NCBI RefSeq assembly: GCF_017833255.1
Contig: NZ_JAFIBU010000001.1
Span: 4,041,001 to 4,105,000, forward strand
Origin: Paenibacillus sp. PvR098
GTDB lineage: Bacteria; Bacillota; Bacilli; Paenibacillales; NBRC-103111
Direction of reading: 5' to 3'
Length of the DNA: 64,000 bases
Under the pieces are notes generated by a model. The model saw only the letters and a program-made list of their open reading frames with translations. It was not told where the DNA came from and made no database searches. Both the position numbers and the translations under genes were made by a program. Positions 17,390 through 25,550 of this stretch are shown one piece after another (position 1 is the first letter of the stretch; every line of letters starts with the position of its first letter).

Positions 17390-18700
17390 TTATTCCTCGG
17401 AAACAACAGGAGCCGGAGCAGGGGATTTAATAATCTCCACCTTACGAATGCGGTTACGATCTCTTTCTTTGACGACAAAAGTCAGATCGTTGAATACCCA
17501 TTTACTACCCTTTTTCAGAGTCGTATTCTGGTTGTACAACCAGCCGCCGATCGTATCAAAATCTTCATCCTCGAAAGGTACATGAAGCAGCTCGCTCACC
17601 GTGGACAAGGGAACCTTACCGTCAACAATGATATGCTCGTTATTGATGATTTCGACATCAGGTTTTTCTTCGGCATCGAACTCGTCCTGAATTTCTCCGA
17701 CAATTTCTTCTAGAATATCCTCAATCGTGATCAACCCTGAAGTGCCGCCGTATTCATCGTGAAGGATCACCATATGATTCTGCTGCTTCTGCATCAGCAT
17801 CAACAGCTTTTGAATAGGCGTGGCTTCCGAAACCGAGAGAACAGGCTGCAGCAATTGGGATAGTTCAATTTCAGGATGATCGCTTCGTTTTAGAAAAAGC
17901 TGCTTGGTATTAATAAATCCGATAACATTGTCTTTCTCCGTATCAATAACAGGGAAACGGGTGAATTGCTCTTCCTTAATGATGGTCATGTTTTGTTCGG
18001 GAGTATTCTGGACATCCAGACATACCATATCCGTACGCGGCACCATAATTTCACGGGCGAGCATTTGGTCGAACTCGAAAATCCGATTAACATATCCATA
18101 CTCGGATTGATTAATATTACCGCTTTTATAGCTTTCAGACAAAATGATACGAAGTTCCTCTTCCGTATGTGCTTCTTCATGTTCTTTGGCCGGTCTTAAA
18201 CCGAACAATCGAATCAATTTGTTAGCGGAACCGTTCAGGACCCAAATAAATGGATACATAATTTTATAGAAGAAAATCATCGGAGGGGCGCAAATGCTGC
18301 TGACCATCTCCGCTTTTTGAATGGCAAGTGATTTTGGCGCCAGCTCACCTACTACCACATGCAAAAAAGTGATAAGGGAAAAGGCTGTGATAAAAGATAT
18401 GAATGAAACAACATCAGCGGGCAGTAAACCTGCCAACAAGGGATTTAACAGTTTCTCGACGGTGGGCTTTCCCAGCCAGCCAAGTCCAAGGGCCGTGACG
18501 GTAATACCTAACTGGCAAGCGGATAAGTATCCATCGAGATTGCTTGTGACTTTTTGAACGGCAAGCGCGTTCTTCCTGCCTTCAGCCACCATTTGATTCA
18601 CCCTACTGGGTCTTAGTTTCACGATGGCAAATTCTGTTGCTACGAATAGAGCGGTACCTAGGATGAGCACAACAATAAGCAGCAAATTAAGGGTAATCAT
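17390..18700 (-). CDS. CNNM/CorC (HlyC-like) hemolysin-family membrane protein
   Basis: Membrane protein (436 aa) with an N-terminal CNNM (DUF21) transmembrane domain of about 200 residues, a CBS pair (about 215-335; ARREIMVPRT-like MLAREIMVPRTDMV) and a C-terminal CorC/HlyC domain (DGKVPLSTVSELLHV, DTIGGWLY). Family members are linked to Mg2+ or Co2+ efflux and resistance. AAAGGAG lies 6 bases before the ATG. It is divergent from the manganese-riboswitch/terC unit. The ion specificity is not evident from sequence. Confidence 0.9.
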   Translation of the reverse strand: MITLNLLLIVVLILGTALFVATEFAIVKLRPSRVNQMVAEGRKNALAVQKVTSNLDGYLSACQLGITVTALGLGWLGKPTVEKLLNPLLAGLLPADVVSFISFITAFSLITFLHVVVGELAPKSLAIQKAEMVSSICAPPMIFFYKIMYPFIWVLNGSANKLIRLFGLRPAKEHEEAHTEEELRIILSESYKSGNINQSEYGYVNRIFEFDQMLAREIMVPRTDMVCLDVQNTPEQNMTIIKEEQFTRFPVIDTEKDNVIGFINTKQLFLKRSDHPEIELSQLLQPVLSVSEATPIQKLLMLMQKQQNHMVILHDEYGGTSGLITIEDILEEIVGEIQDEFDAEEKPDVEIINNEHIIVDGKVPLSTVSELLHVPFEDEDFDTIGGWLYNQNTTLKKGSKWVFNDLTFVVKERDRNRIRKVEIIKSPAPAPVVSEE

Positions 18701-18880
18701 ACCAATCTCCTTTTAGTTTCACCTGATATATCATAAGATCATAAACGAGTTCTTATGAACTTATATTATAAAAGTTCATTAAAACTTTCAAGCTCGATTT
18801 TGAGTCAAAACTGTTGAATTTATGCTAAATTAACGCAGTATGAGGTTCGGGAGCGGGTTATCCTCAAATTATATTGCATT

Positions 18881-18909
18881 TTGACCCTATTAGCCTTCCC
18901 CCATAATAT
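18881..18909 (+). promoter_or_regulatory. Candidate promoter for the terC leader
   Basis: TTGACC (18881-18886), 17-bp spacer, TAATAT (18904-18909), about 115 bp upstream of the manganese aptamer. The rest of the 18701-19020 interval shows nothing else recognisable. Confidence 0.45.
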
Positions 18910-19023
18910 AGAAAAAATAATTTTAGATTTTTGAAACCTTTACTCAGAAGACTCGTAATACCAGTCATAGCCGCAAGGAGATAAAGACAAACAATTCTTT
19001 ATCATTCTATGAAGGCTAACTCC

Positions 19024-19140
19024 AAAGGGGAGTAGCTGTACAATAAAGTCGTCATTTCGAGAGCAATCTCCGGCTTTATTGGCAACGTTACGTTGTTAGC
19101 GAGACCTTTGCCTAAGTATAGGTAGAGGTCTCTTTTTGTG
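19024..19140 (+). ncRNA. yybP-ykoY (manganese) riboswitch
   Basis: Conserved elements appear in order: AAAGGGGAGTAGCT from 19024, CCGGCTTTATTGGCAACGTT around 19070-19088, and GCGAGACCTTT at 19099-19109. AAAGG (19024-19028) can pair with CCTTT (19105-19109) to close P1. GAGACCT/AGGTCTC (19101-19107 with 19126-19132) plus TTTTTG forms an overlapping terminator-like hairpin. The downstream gene is a TerC homologue, a known partner of this riboswitch class. Confidence 0.88.
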
Positions 19141-19172
19141 AACCTTTACCTTACTGGTAAAGGTTTTTTATT
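19141..19172 (+). terminator. Second leader terminator before terC
   Basis: AACCTTTACC/GGTAAAGGTT (19141-19150 with 19156-19165), 5-base loop, followed by a T-rich run. It lies between the manganese aptamer and the terC ribosome binding site, so it is probably part of the expression platform. Confidence 0.75.
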
Positions 19173-19200
19173 TTTTAAAATAGGATGAGGAGTGGGTCTA

Positions 19201-20001
19201 ATGGAAATGTCTTTATTGTTGGAGTATGGTTGGGTGCTATTGATCCTTATAGGGATCGAAGGTCTGCTTGCGGCCGATAATGCATTGGTGATGGCGATTA
19301 TGGTAAAGCACTTGCCGGAAAAGGAAAGAAAAAGAGCCCTATTCTATGGGTTAGCGGGCGCTTTCGTTTTCAGATTAGCTTCGCTATTCGTCATTTCCTT
19401 TCTCGTTGGCGTGTGGCAGGTCCAAGCGATCGGAGCTCTATACCTTCTCTTCATTGCGTTGAACCATATCTTTAGAAAGCTTGTAATGAAAAAAGCTAAC
19501 GAACGCGCGGAAGCAGAAGAGTCTCCATTGAAAACGGAGAAAAAAGGTTCCGGGTTTTGGACAACTGTTATCAAGGTAGAGCTTGCGGATATCGCGTTTG
19601 CGGTGGATTCCATTCTGGCGGCCGTCGCACTCGCAGTCGCGCTTCCCAAAACAAACCTTCCTCAAGTCGGGGGGATGGATGGCGGACACTTCTGGGTGAT
19701 TTTTACAGGTGGATTCATAGGCTTGATTATTATGCGTTTCGCGGCTTCCTTCTTCGTTAATTTGCTGCAGCGCAAGCCAGGTCTTGAAATCGCGGCTTTC
19801 TTCATTGTTGGATGGGTAGGCGTGAAGTTGTCCGTATATACTCTCTCTCATCCGTCATTAGCGATTCTTCCAGATGGGTTTGCAAGCTCGACAGGATGGA
19901 AAATTACCTTCTATTCGGTCTTGGTAATCATCGCATTAGCCGGTTGGTTCTTGTCTAAAGAGAAAAGCGAAGAGGTAAAACCAGCAGAAGCCGTACAATA
20001 A
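19201..20001 (+). CDS. TerC family integral membrane protein (manganese exporter type)
   Basis: TerC-family protein (266 aa) with about seven hydrophobic segments and the family acidic motifs GIEGLLAADNALVMA and VELADIAFAVDSILAA. Family members preceded by yybP-ykoY riboswitches export Mn2+ or metallate exported proteins. ATG 19201 is chosen because GAGGAG (19187-19192) is 8 bases ahead; the in-frame GTG at 19192 overlaps that site. Expression should rise with manganese through the leader. Confidence 0.9.
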   Translation: MEMSLLLEYGWVLLILIGIEGLLAADNALVMAIMVKHLPEKERKRALFYGLAGAFVFRLASLFVISFLVGVWQVQAIGALYLLFIALNHIFRKLVMKKANERAEAEESPLKTEKKGSGFWTTVIKVELADIAFAVDSILAAVALAVALPKTNLPQVGGMDGGHFWVIFTGGFIGLIIMRFAASFFVNLLQRKPGLEIAAFFIVGWVGVKLSVYTLSHPSLAILPDGFASSTGWKITFYSVLVIIALAGWFLSKEKSEEVKPAEAVQ

Positions 20002-20120
20002 AATGAGTAAACACACGGAGGGGCACTTAATGGGTGCCCTTCATGTATGTCTATCTTCAGATTGACAATAGGTGCGATTCCGGTATAATTAGCATAAGAT
20101 TTTGGACGAGGGAGAATGTT

Positions 20121-20492
20121 ATGAAGACTAAGGGTATGATCGAGGCCGAGGTCAGCAAAGCATTAACCCTGTGGGAGAAGGATTTTCTAGGCCGCGGGTC
20201 AGTTGAGGTTAGGACGGACATCCTACGCAATATGATCGTGGTCATGCTAAGGGGAGTGCTTACTCCTGCTGAGAAGCTTCTTTCAGAGCAAAAGGACGGA
20301 ATGCTTTCGGTTAAAAAGATACGCTCGGAAATGGTGGAAGCGGGAATATCTCAGCTTAGTTCCCTCATTCTTGAGATCACCGGCTGTGAAGTCGTTTCAT
20401 TTCATACGGATATCTCGACACGTACCGGCGAACGGATTATGGTGTTTATGTTAGATGAAAATTTGGGCGAAAGGTTGCCTGCCAAACGATAA
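20121..20492 (+). CDS. DUF2294-family protein
   Basis: Small soluble protein (123 aa) resembling DUF2294 proteins common in Firmicutes; function unknown. It starts at ATG 20121 behind GAGGGAGA. Visible features are a mixed helix-strand pattern, the segment KALTLWEKDFLGRGSVEVRT near the N-terminus and HTDISTRTGERIMVFMLDENL-like text at the C-terminus. Its stop lies 13 bases before a structured leader for the SbtA-type gene. No catalytic motif is recognised. Confidence 0.7.
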   Translation: MKTKGMIEAEVSKALTLWEKDFLGRGSVEVRTDILRNMIVVMLRGVLTPAEKLLSEQKDGMLSVKKIRSEMVEAGISQLSSLILEITGCEVVSFHTDISTRTGERIMVFMLDENLGERLPAKR

Positions 20493-20504
20493 TCAGCTAG
20501 GAGA

Positions 20505-20604
20505 TCAACAAGGCACCGCATGACGGTGAGTTGAAGATAACCGGCCAATATCTGCTTCATGCAAAAGATTTTGCGTGAGGTCGGACATTTGTCGGTTTTT
20601 TTGT
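20505..20604 (+). ncRNA. Structured leader with alternative pairings upstream of sbtA-like gene
   Basis: Hairpin 1 pairs TCAAC/GTTGA (20505-20509, 20530-20534) around CACCG/CGGTG (20514-20518, 20524-20528). Hairpin 2 pairs CATGCAAAA with TTTTGCGTG (20558-20566, 20569-20577). CCGGCC at 20541-20546 can pair with GGTCGG (20579-20584), while AACCGGC (20539-20545) can instead pair with GTCGGTT (20591-20597), which is followed by a run of Ts. These are mutually exclusive, as in a riboswitch or attenuator. No known class was recognised. Confidence 0.55.
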
Positions 20605-20638
20605 TTTTTAAACCAGAGTATGCGTAGGAGGAATAATG

Positions 20639-21655
20639 ATGTGGGATATTTTTATAGCTAATATGACGTCGCCGGCAGTTCTATTTTTTGCTCTAGGCTT
20701 GATAGCTTCCCAACTAAAGTCCGATTTGAAAATTCCAAACGGATTGAGTGAGACGCTAAGCATTTACCTCTTGGTGGCCATCGGTTTAAAAGGAGGGATT
20801 GAACTCTCAAAATATCCGTTGTCCGTGTTGGTGAGCCCGATCGCGGGAGGTCTTTTGCTGGGCTTAATCATTCCGCTATTGACCGTGTTCGTACTGCGCA
20901 AGCTAAAGCTAGATATGTATAATGCGGTAGCCTTGGCTGCGACTTATGGATCGGTGAGCATCGTAACCTTCGGTGCCGCGGTTGATTTTTTGGAGAAGAC
21001 AGGAACATCCTATGAGACCTATATGAGCGCTATTGTAGCGATTATGGAGCTGCCTGCACTTATGATTTCACTATTCTTGTTAAACATGTTCAAAAACGCA
21101 GCCATTCCAAGCTCCGCGGCTCCATCAACCCTGTATTCCAGCCTGCTGCCCATCTTTCGCAAGGGGTTCGATTTCCATGTGATCAAGGAGTGCCTTTCCG
21201 GTAAAAGCGTTCTTTTGCTGCTGGGAAGCTTGTTCATCGGCTTATTGTCCGGCCAAGAAGCGCTGCCGATCGTAAAGCCGCTATTCATAGATCTTTACCG
21301 CGGTTTTCTGCTGCTGTTCCTGTTGAGTATGGGAATCGTATGCGGCGCTCAGATTAACGGGCTCAAACGGAACGGTTTCGTGCTGATCGGGTTTGCTATA
21401 ACGGCTCCTCTGCTATATGGGGCATTAGGCATTTTGGTCGGGAAAGCCGCGGGCCTATCTATCGGCAGCGGGATGCTGATGGGGGTTTTGGCTGCCAGCG
21501 CATCCTATATAGCGGCCCCTGCCGCGCTCAAATCCTCAGTGCCGGAGGCTAATCCGTCGATTTACTTAGGCTTAGCCTTAGGGGTCACCTTTCCATTTAA
21601 TCTTGCCATCGGAATTCCTTTCTACCTGTGGCTTACCCAAGTACTATATTCATGA
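20639..21655 (+). CDS. Sodium-dependent bicarbonate-type permease (SbtA family)
   Basis: Polytopic membrane protein (338 aa) of the SbtA-like permease family, with two related hydrophobic halves and segments such as LIASQLKSDLKIPNG, LVAIGLKGGIEL and GVLAASASYIAAPAALK. SbtA proteins import bicarbonate with sodium in cyanobacteria; substrates of the Firmicute members are less clear. Two adjacent ATGs (20636, 20639) are possible; the second is 7 bases from AGGAGG. The gene is preceded by the alternative-pairing leader at 20505-20604. Confidence 0.85.
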   Translation: MWDIFIANMTSPAVLFFALGLIASQLKSDLKIPNGLSETLSIYLLVAIGLKGGIELSKYPLSVLVSPIAGGLLLGLIIPLLTVFVLRKLKLDMYNAVALAATYGSVSIVTFGAAVDFLEKTGTSYETYMSAIVAIMELPALMISLFLLNMFKNAAIPSSAAPSTLYSSLLPIFRKGFDFHVIKECLSGKSVLLLLGSLFIGLLSGQEALPIVKPLFIDLYRGFLLLFLLSMGIVCGAQINGLKRNGFVLIGFAITAPLLYGALGILVGKAAGLSIGSGMLMGVLAASASYIAAPAALKSSVPEANPSIYLGLALGVTFPFNLAIGIPFYLWLTQVLYS

Positions 21656-21706
21656 TCACGCTGGCGTTGATGCAGCTTCTGGAATTATCTCAAGACGAAA
21701 GAAAGA

Positions 21707-21729
21707 GCTGACGCGATACTCGCGTCAGC
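21707..21729 (-). terminator. Hairpin terminator between sbtA-like gene and minus-strand genes
   Basis: GCTGACGCG/CGCGTCAGC (21707-21715 with 21721-21729), 5-base loop. On the minus strand it is followed by a T/C-rich run (TCTTTCTTTC). The stop codon of the minus-strand gene lies inside the stem. Confidence 0.65.
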
Positions 21730-22039
21730 CCCCAAAGGACTCACGGAACGCTTTGCCGAGCACATTCGGCTCTACGTTCCATAAGGCGGCAACCTCGCCG
21801 CATACATTTTCATCGAACCAATCCGCCAGAACCTTACGGTTGCTGCCGTGCTCGGCAATATAAGGAAGGTTCATCAGAACCTTCTTATAGTACAGTTCAT
21901 CCGCCTGCTTGATCAAATCGAGTGTAATATACCCCCCCATCTTTTTCCGTGCTCGGTACAGCTCGCGGCTGCACGTGCGGCGGATTTGCCGCGCGGACGG
22001 CAGAGACTTGTTATGCTTCATTGGGTTGACAGGATTCAT
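21725..22039 (-). CDS. Hypothetical protein, 104 aa
   Basis: Small basic, helix-rich protein with no recognised domain. It begins MNPVNPMKHNK and has an Arg/Lys-rich N-terminal half (ARQIRRTCSRELYRARKK). The end is LADWFDENVCGEVAALWNVE. A GGAGGGTG site precedes the ATG. It lies 90 bp downstream of the cupredoxin gene on the same strand, so the two may be co-transcribed. It is probably a real gene, since the ribosome binding site, the terminator and an internally unbroken frame agree. Confidence 0.65.
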   Translation of the reverse strand: MNPVNPMKHNKSLPSARQIRRTCSRELYRARKKMGGYITLDLIKQADELYYKKVLMNLPYIAEHGSNRKVLADWFDENVCGEVAALWNVEPNVLGKAFRESFGG

Positions 22040-22128
22040 GAGATCGGCACCCTCCTTCCTTGCTATATGCTATGCGGAAGGAGGGGTGCGGGTACACGTG
22101 GATCTATCGGCGGTTACGGCTTTCTTGC

Positions 22129-22587
22129 TTATTCTTCCACCACCAAATAGCCGATCATGGGGCCGTTATGAGCAATATCGGGGTGCGTGAGACATACGAT
22201 CCGGTAGATACCGGGCTTATCGGCCTGGAAGGAAACGATGGTTTCCTGTCCTTTCTTCACCTCGCCCTTAATATTCATTCCGTCAATGATAAAAGGATGG
22301 CTGGCTCCGTTCACTCCATAAATGCTCAGGCGGATACGTTCGCCCTTTTTTACATAAATGGTACCGGGATCCCAGCGATAGGCTTCAATCGTCTTGCCGT
22401 CCTGACCCGTCGTTTTGAACTCGCCTGTCACCAGGTTGATTGTTCGTTCCGGAGCGCTGGAGCTCATGGCGGGGCGGATTTCGTTCTTCCCCCAGAAAAG
22501 CAAAGCGGTAGCGGCCAACAGCACGGCAGCGGCTCCGATTTTAAATTTGTTCAGGCCCTTCTTGCTAATAACGAATACTTTGCTCAT
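22129..22587 (-). CDS. Membrane-anchored cupredoxin
   Basis: Type 1 copper-like protein (152 aa) with a single N-terminal membrane helix (about residues 16-32) and an exported cupredoxin domain. Likely copper ligands are H97 (ASHPF), C132 and H135 (VCLTHP) and M144 (GPMIGY), an H-C-H-M set. The ATG at 22587 has AGGTGAT 7 bases upstream; longer in-frame starts lack a site. Electron transfer or copper handling at the membrane surface is expected. The partner is unknown, and no copper oxidase or transporter lies next to it. Confidence 0.8.
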   Translation of the reverse strand: MSKVFVISKKGLNKFKIGAAAVLLAATALLFWGKNEIRPAMSSSAPERTINLVTGEFKTTGQDGKTIEAYRWDPGTIYVKKGERIRLSIYGVNGASHPFIIDGMNIKGEVKKGQETIVSFQADKPGIYRIVCLTHPDIAHNGPMIGYLVVEE

Positions 22588-22863
22588 GATCATCACCTGT
22601 AGGGTATAGTTTGTACCAATGTATGCGGGTACTTGTCTGATCATGACACGGCCGAATGAATATGCTTCCATATAGAAGAACCAGCGGGTTTACTCAGCGA
22701 GTCATGCGGTGGTAAGATGTATACGACTTAAGAGCCGGCTGGCGCAGCCATGCTTTTGCAGGAGCATCTGCGGATGCAGTAAGAATAATTATGGGCTAGA
22801 ATACAATAGGCTAATAGAGACAAGTATGGAAATTCGTAAAGAAGAGAAAGAGGCTGGAAAAAC

Positions 22864-23478
22864 ATGAGTGAGCTGCTGCATGGCTTGGTGGGTTCGGCGC
22901 TGTTATTTATTGAAGGATTGGGTGTTTGGGGGATTTTGATCGGTCTGATGCTGGAGGTCATTCCTAGTGAGATTGTGCTGGCCTACGCAGGATATTTGAT
23001 TTCGCGCGGGGAGATTTCTCTGATCGGAGCCATCGTGTTCGGACTCCTCGGCTGTTTATTGCAGCAGATTATTTTATATTGGATCGGTCGCTACGGCGGA
23101 CGGCCCGCGCTGGACAAATTCGGCAAGTTTTTGCACTTGAAGAAAAAGCACCTGGATATCGCCGAAGGCTGGTTCAATCGATACGGTCCGGTCATGGTGT
23201 TCTTGGCTCGCTTCGTGCCGGTGCTGCGGCAGGCGATTTCTATCCCTGCAGGCATGGCGCGAATGCCGCTGCCAAAGTTTATGTTCTACACAACACTTGG
23301 TACCATCCCCTGGGTCATCATCTTCGTTTATCTCGGACGGTCGCTTGGGGATAATTGGGAGCAGATCAATGAGGTGGCAGGACCTTATATAAAGCCTTTT
23401 ATTTTTGCAGCCATCGTTCTTGGCGCTGTGTACATCATATTTAAATGGACCAATCGCAATAAAGCCGTACCAAGATAA
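22864..23478 (+). CDS. DedA family membrane protein (second paralogue)
   Basis: DedA/VTT-family protein (204 aa). Marks are GLMLEVIPSEIVLAYAGYL, GRYGGRPALDKFGKF and VFLARFVPVLRQAISIPAGMARM. It resembles the protein at 16683 in layout, but the two are clearly diverged. The start follows a weak GAAAGAGG site. Possible roles are lipid translocation or envelope homeostasis, as in the family. The next gene is on the same strand 104 bp away. Confidence 0.9.
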   Translation: MSELLHGLVGSALLFIEGLGVWGILIGLMLEVIPSEIVLAYAGYLISRGEISLIGAIVFGLLGCLLQQIILYWIGRYGGRPALDKFGKFLHLKKKHLDIAEGWFNRYGPVMVFLARFVPVLRQAISIPAGMARMPLPKFMFYTTLGTIPWVIIFVYLGRSLGDNWEQINEVAGPYIKPFIFAAIVLGAVYIIFKWTNRNKAVPR

Positions 23479-23582
23479 GAAGATGTACTTCGTTTGTTTG
23501 GTTTCCGTTCCGGTTGGAGCGGGAACTTTTTTTTGGTACAATAACCCATAGCAGCACATCTTTGAAGGAGGAATGGATTCCG

Positions 23583-24149
23583 ATGAGCAAAAACTTAAGC
23601 AGCAAGCTTCGCAAAGGCCTATCCCCGCAGCAGTTTATGGACGGGATGACCAAGAACCAGGAGCAATTCAAAGAGTGGTACGATCAGTTCAAGTGGGAGA
23701 ATGAAGAGGATAAGGAGTTTTTCGAATCGCTGAACAACCGCGATGACCTTCGCTGCCTTATTCTGGCCGCCGATTGGTGCGGCGATGTGGTGCGCAATGT
23801 ACCGGCAGTATTCCGGGCATTGGAAATCTCGGGAATCCCGACGGAAGTCCTGATCAAAGAAGAGCATCCGGATGTCATGGAGCAGTTCCTGACCATGGGG
23901 GGAGAGGCGATTCCGATCATCATTTTCACCGATTTCAGTGGGTTCGTGCTGGGGCAATGGGGACCTCGTCCGAAGCACGTGCAGGAAGTGATGATTAAGT
24001 TCAAACAAGAGAATCCGGACCGCGGGGCTGCGGACTATCAAGATAAAATCAAGATCGCGAGAGAGGAAATGGGCCGTCAGTACGGCGAGGGCACCGGTTA
24101 TCAGACGGTCATCGTGAAAGAGCTGCGCGAGCTGCTGTCCTCCTTCTAA
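23583..24149 (+). CDS. Thioredoxin-fold family protein with single active-site Cys
   Basis: Thioredoxin-like protein (188 aa) of the Firmicute type that usually carries WCxDC. Here the motif is DWCGDVV, so only one cysteine remains and classical dithiol exchange is not possible. The cis-Pro loop is GEAIPIIIF. AAGGAGG lies 11 bases before ATG 23583. It is followed after 4 bp by the metallo-beta-lactamase-fold gene, suggesting an operon. A chaperone-like, monothiol or peroxidatic role would fit; none is shown. Confidence 0.8.
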   Translation: MSKNLSSKLRKGLSPQQFMDGMTKNQEQFKEWYDQFKWENEEDKEFFESLNNRDDLRCLILAADWCGDVVRNVPAVFRALEISGIPTEVLIKEEHPDVMEQFLTMGGEAIPIIIFTDFSGFVLGQWGPRPKHVQEVMIKFKQENPDRGAADYQDKIKIAREEMGRQYGEGTGYQTVIVKELRELLSSF

Positions 24150-24153
24150 GCCG

Positions 24154-24795
24154 ATGACGATGGAAACCAAGGAACTTAAAATCGAAACGTTCTCTCTCGG
24201 GCCCCTGCAGACGAACGCGTACTTGATCTCGCTGCCGGGTGAGAACAAAGGGGTCGTGATCGATCCCGGGATGAACCCCAAGCCGCTCCTAAAGCGAGTC
24301 GCCGATATGGAGATTGAAGCGATACTACTGACGCATGCCCACTTTGATCATATCGGCGGGGTGGAAGAGCTGCGCCGATTGAAGGACTGCCCGGTCTATT
24401 TGCACGATGACGAGGCCGAGTGGCTGGTGAATCCGAAGAAGAATGGCTCCGCCAGATGGCCGGATTTGACCGGACCGATCACAACCGACCCTGCGGAGTA
24501 CTCGCTAGCTGACGGACAGAATTTGTCTGTGCTGGGTCTCGGTTTCAAAGTATTTCATACCCCAGGCCATTCTCCGGGAAGCGTCAGCTTCCTCTACGGC
24601 AAGCATTTGTTCGGCGGTGACGTGTTGTTCAAGCTTTCGGTAGGACGTACAGACCTGCCGGGCGGCAGTCACCAAGAGCTGCTGGATTCGATCCACGGCA
24701 AGCTGTTCGAGCTGCCGGACGACACGATCGTATACCCCGGCCACGGACCGCGGACCAGTATTGGCTTTGAACGAGAGCATAATCCGTATGCGTAA
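24154..24795 (+). CDS. Metallo-beta-lactamase-fold hydrolase (glyoxalase II-like)
   Basis: Zn-dependent hydrolase (213 aa) with HAHFDHIGG, the second-metal histidine in HTPGHSPGS, the bridging Asp in FGGDVLF, and the last His in VYPGHG. It looks like the hydroxyacylglutathione hydrolase-like group common in bacilli. No clear ribosome binding site precedes the start; its 4-bp distance from the upstream stop suggests translational coupling. An alternative ATG lies at 24160. The substrate is unknown. Confidence 0.88.
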   Translation: MTMETKELKIETFSLGPLQTNAYLISLPGENKGVVIDPGMNPKPLLKRVADMEIEAILLTHAHFDHIGGVEELRRLKDCPVYLHDDEAEWLVNPKKNGSARWPDLTGPITTDPAEYSLADGQNLSVLGLGFKVFHTPGHSPGSVSFLYGKHLFGGDVLFKLSVGRTDLPGGSHQELLDSIHGKLFELPDDTIVYPGHGPRTSIGFEREHNPYA

Positions 24796-24801
24796 TCCAA
24801 G

Positions 24802-24848
24802 ACGTCCTTCATTCTGCTGGGAACAGCGGGCTGAGGGACGTTTTTTTG
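24802..24848 (+). terminator. Terminator after the MBL-fold gene
   Basis: ACGTCC/GGACGT (24802-24807 with 24836-24841) enclosing a smaller stem, followed by TTTTTTTG. Confidence 0.75.
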
Positions 24849-25049
24849 AATCCAGCCGATGGATGGCGAACGTCTATTTTTCCAGGCATGGGTGAACACC
24901 GTGTTCCCGATAGGTGCATCACCATAGACTAATGGTGTGTTCAGGCAAGAGCACTTCAACAGTCCGCAGGAACGCATGAACGCGCAGGAATAGGATGGAA
25001 GGCTCTCACGTCCAGCGCTTTCGCCAAATTTTACGGAGGTGTTCATTCT

Positions 25050-25370
25050 ATGGAAAAATATCAACCGATGGCTATGCCAAAACCAATGTCGGCTCAGATG
25101 CCGAGCTATACTCCAATGTCGGCTCAGATGCCGAGCTATGCTCCAATGCCAAACGTAGGTCCGGCCCCTACTGCCGTGTCGCCTGTAGCCATGCCTCAGC
25201 CGATATATCACGCACCGATTAATGTGCACGCCAGCTATGAAGAAATCAACATCTATGCACCGAAAAAACATCACCATCATTGGCATGGACACGGATTTAC
25301 CTCAGCGGCACTTATTTTGGTACTCTACATTTTGCTGGTCATTGTCCTGCGCAGCATGCATCGCATTTAA
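25050..25370 (+). CDS. Small Pro/Met/His-rich protein with C-terminal membrane helix (YjcZ-like layout)
   Basis: 106-residue protein. The N-terminal part has a 10-residue tandem repeat around MSAQMPSY. A Pro-rich stretch, a His cluster (KKHHHHWHGHG) and a C-terminal hydrophobic helix (ALILVLYILLVIV) follow. The tail layout recalls small sporulation-associated YjcZ-type proteins, but this is only a resemblance. GGAGGTG precedes the ATG at 25050. It is monocistronic. The His cluster could bind metal. Confidence 0.7.
   Translation: MEKYQPMAMPKPMSAQMPSYTPMSAQMPSYAPMPNVGPAPTAVSPVAMPQPIYHAPINVHASYEEINIYAPKKHHHHWHGHGFTSAALILVLYILLVIVLRSMHRI
25083..25142 (+). repeat. Tandem 30-bp repeat inside the small protein gene
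   Basis: Two near-perfect 30-bp units starting CCAATGTCGGC at 25083 and 25113. They encode the repeated peptide PMSAQMPSY(T/A). This is a possible site of slippage-driven length variation. Confidence 0.85.
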
Positions 25371-25417
25371 CGTTTTTGTGGGCGCAGGCGGTTACGCTCG
25401 GTAGTTGAATACCGGCT

Positions 25418-25550
25418 CCACCGCCACTGCGACAAGGCTCCCTGCGGCAGTAAAATCGGAATCGCGGCTGATGCTCGTGAAGACGGAACTGCCACTTAAG
25501 GATGACACTCGGTCATTCATTGCAAGAAGCGGGGAGCCTTGCGAGGGTGG
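25418..25550 (+). other. Candidate multibranched structured RNA or DNA element
   Basis: Nested inverted repeats: CCACC/GGTGG (25418-25422, 25546-25550); CAAGGCTCCC/GGGAGCCTTG (25433-25442, 25532-25541); inside it GGCAGT/ACTGCC (25446-25451, 25488-25493) and ATGAC/GTCAT (25502-25506, 25512-25516). This folds as a three-way junction. No convincing gene covers it, and it lies directly upstream of the yhgE-like promoter. Confidence 0.45.

Noticed and set aside
22060..22602. 180-codon plus-strand frame opposite the cupredoxin gene
   Set aside because: The minus frame has a clear cupredoxin copper site, membrane helix and ribosome binding site; the plus frame has none.
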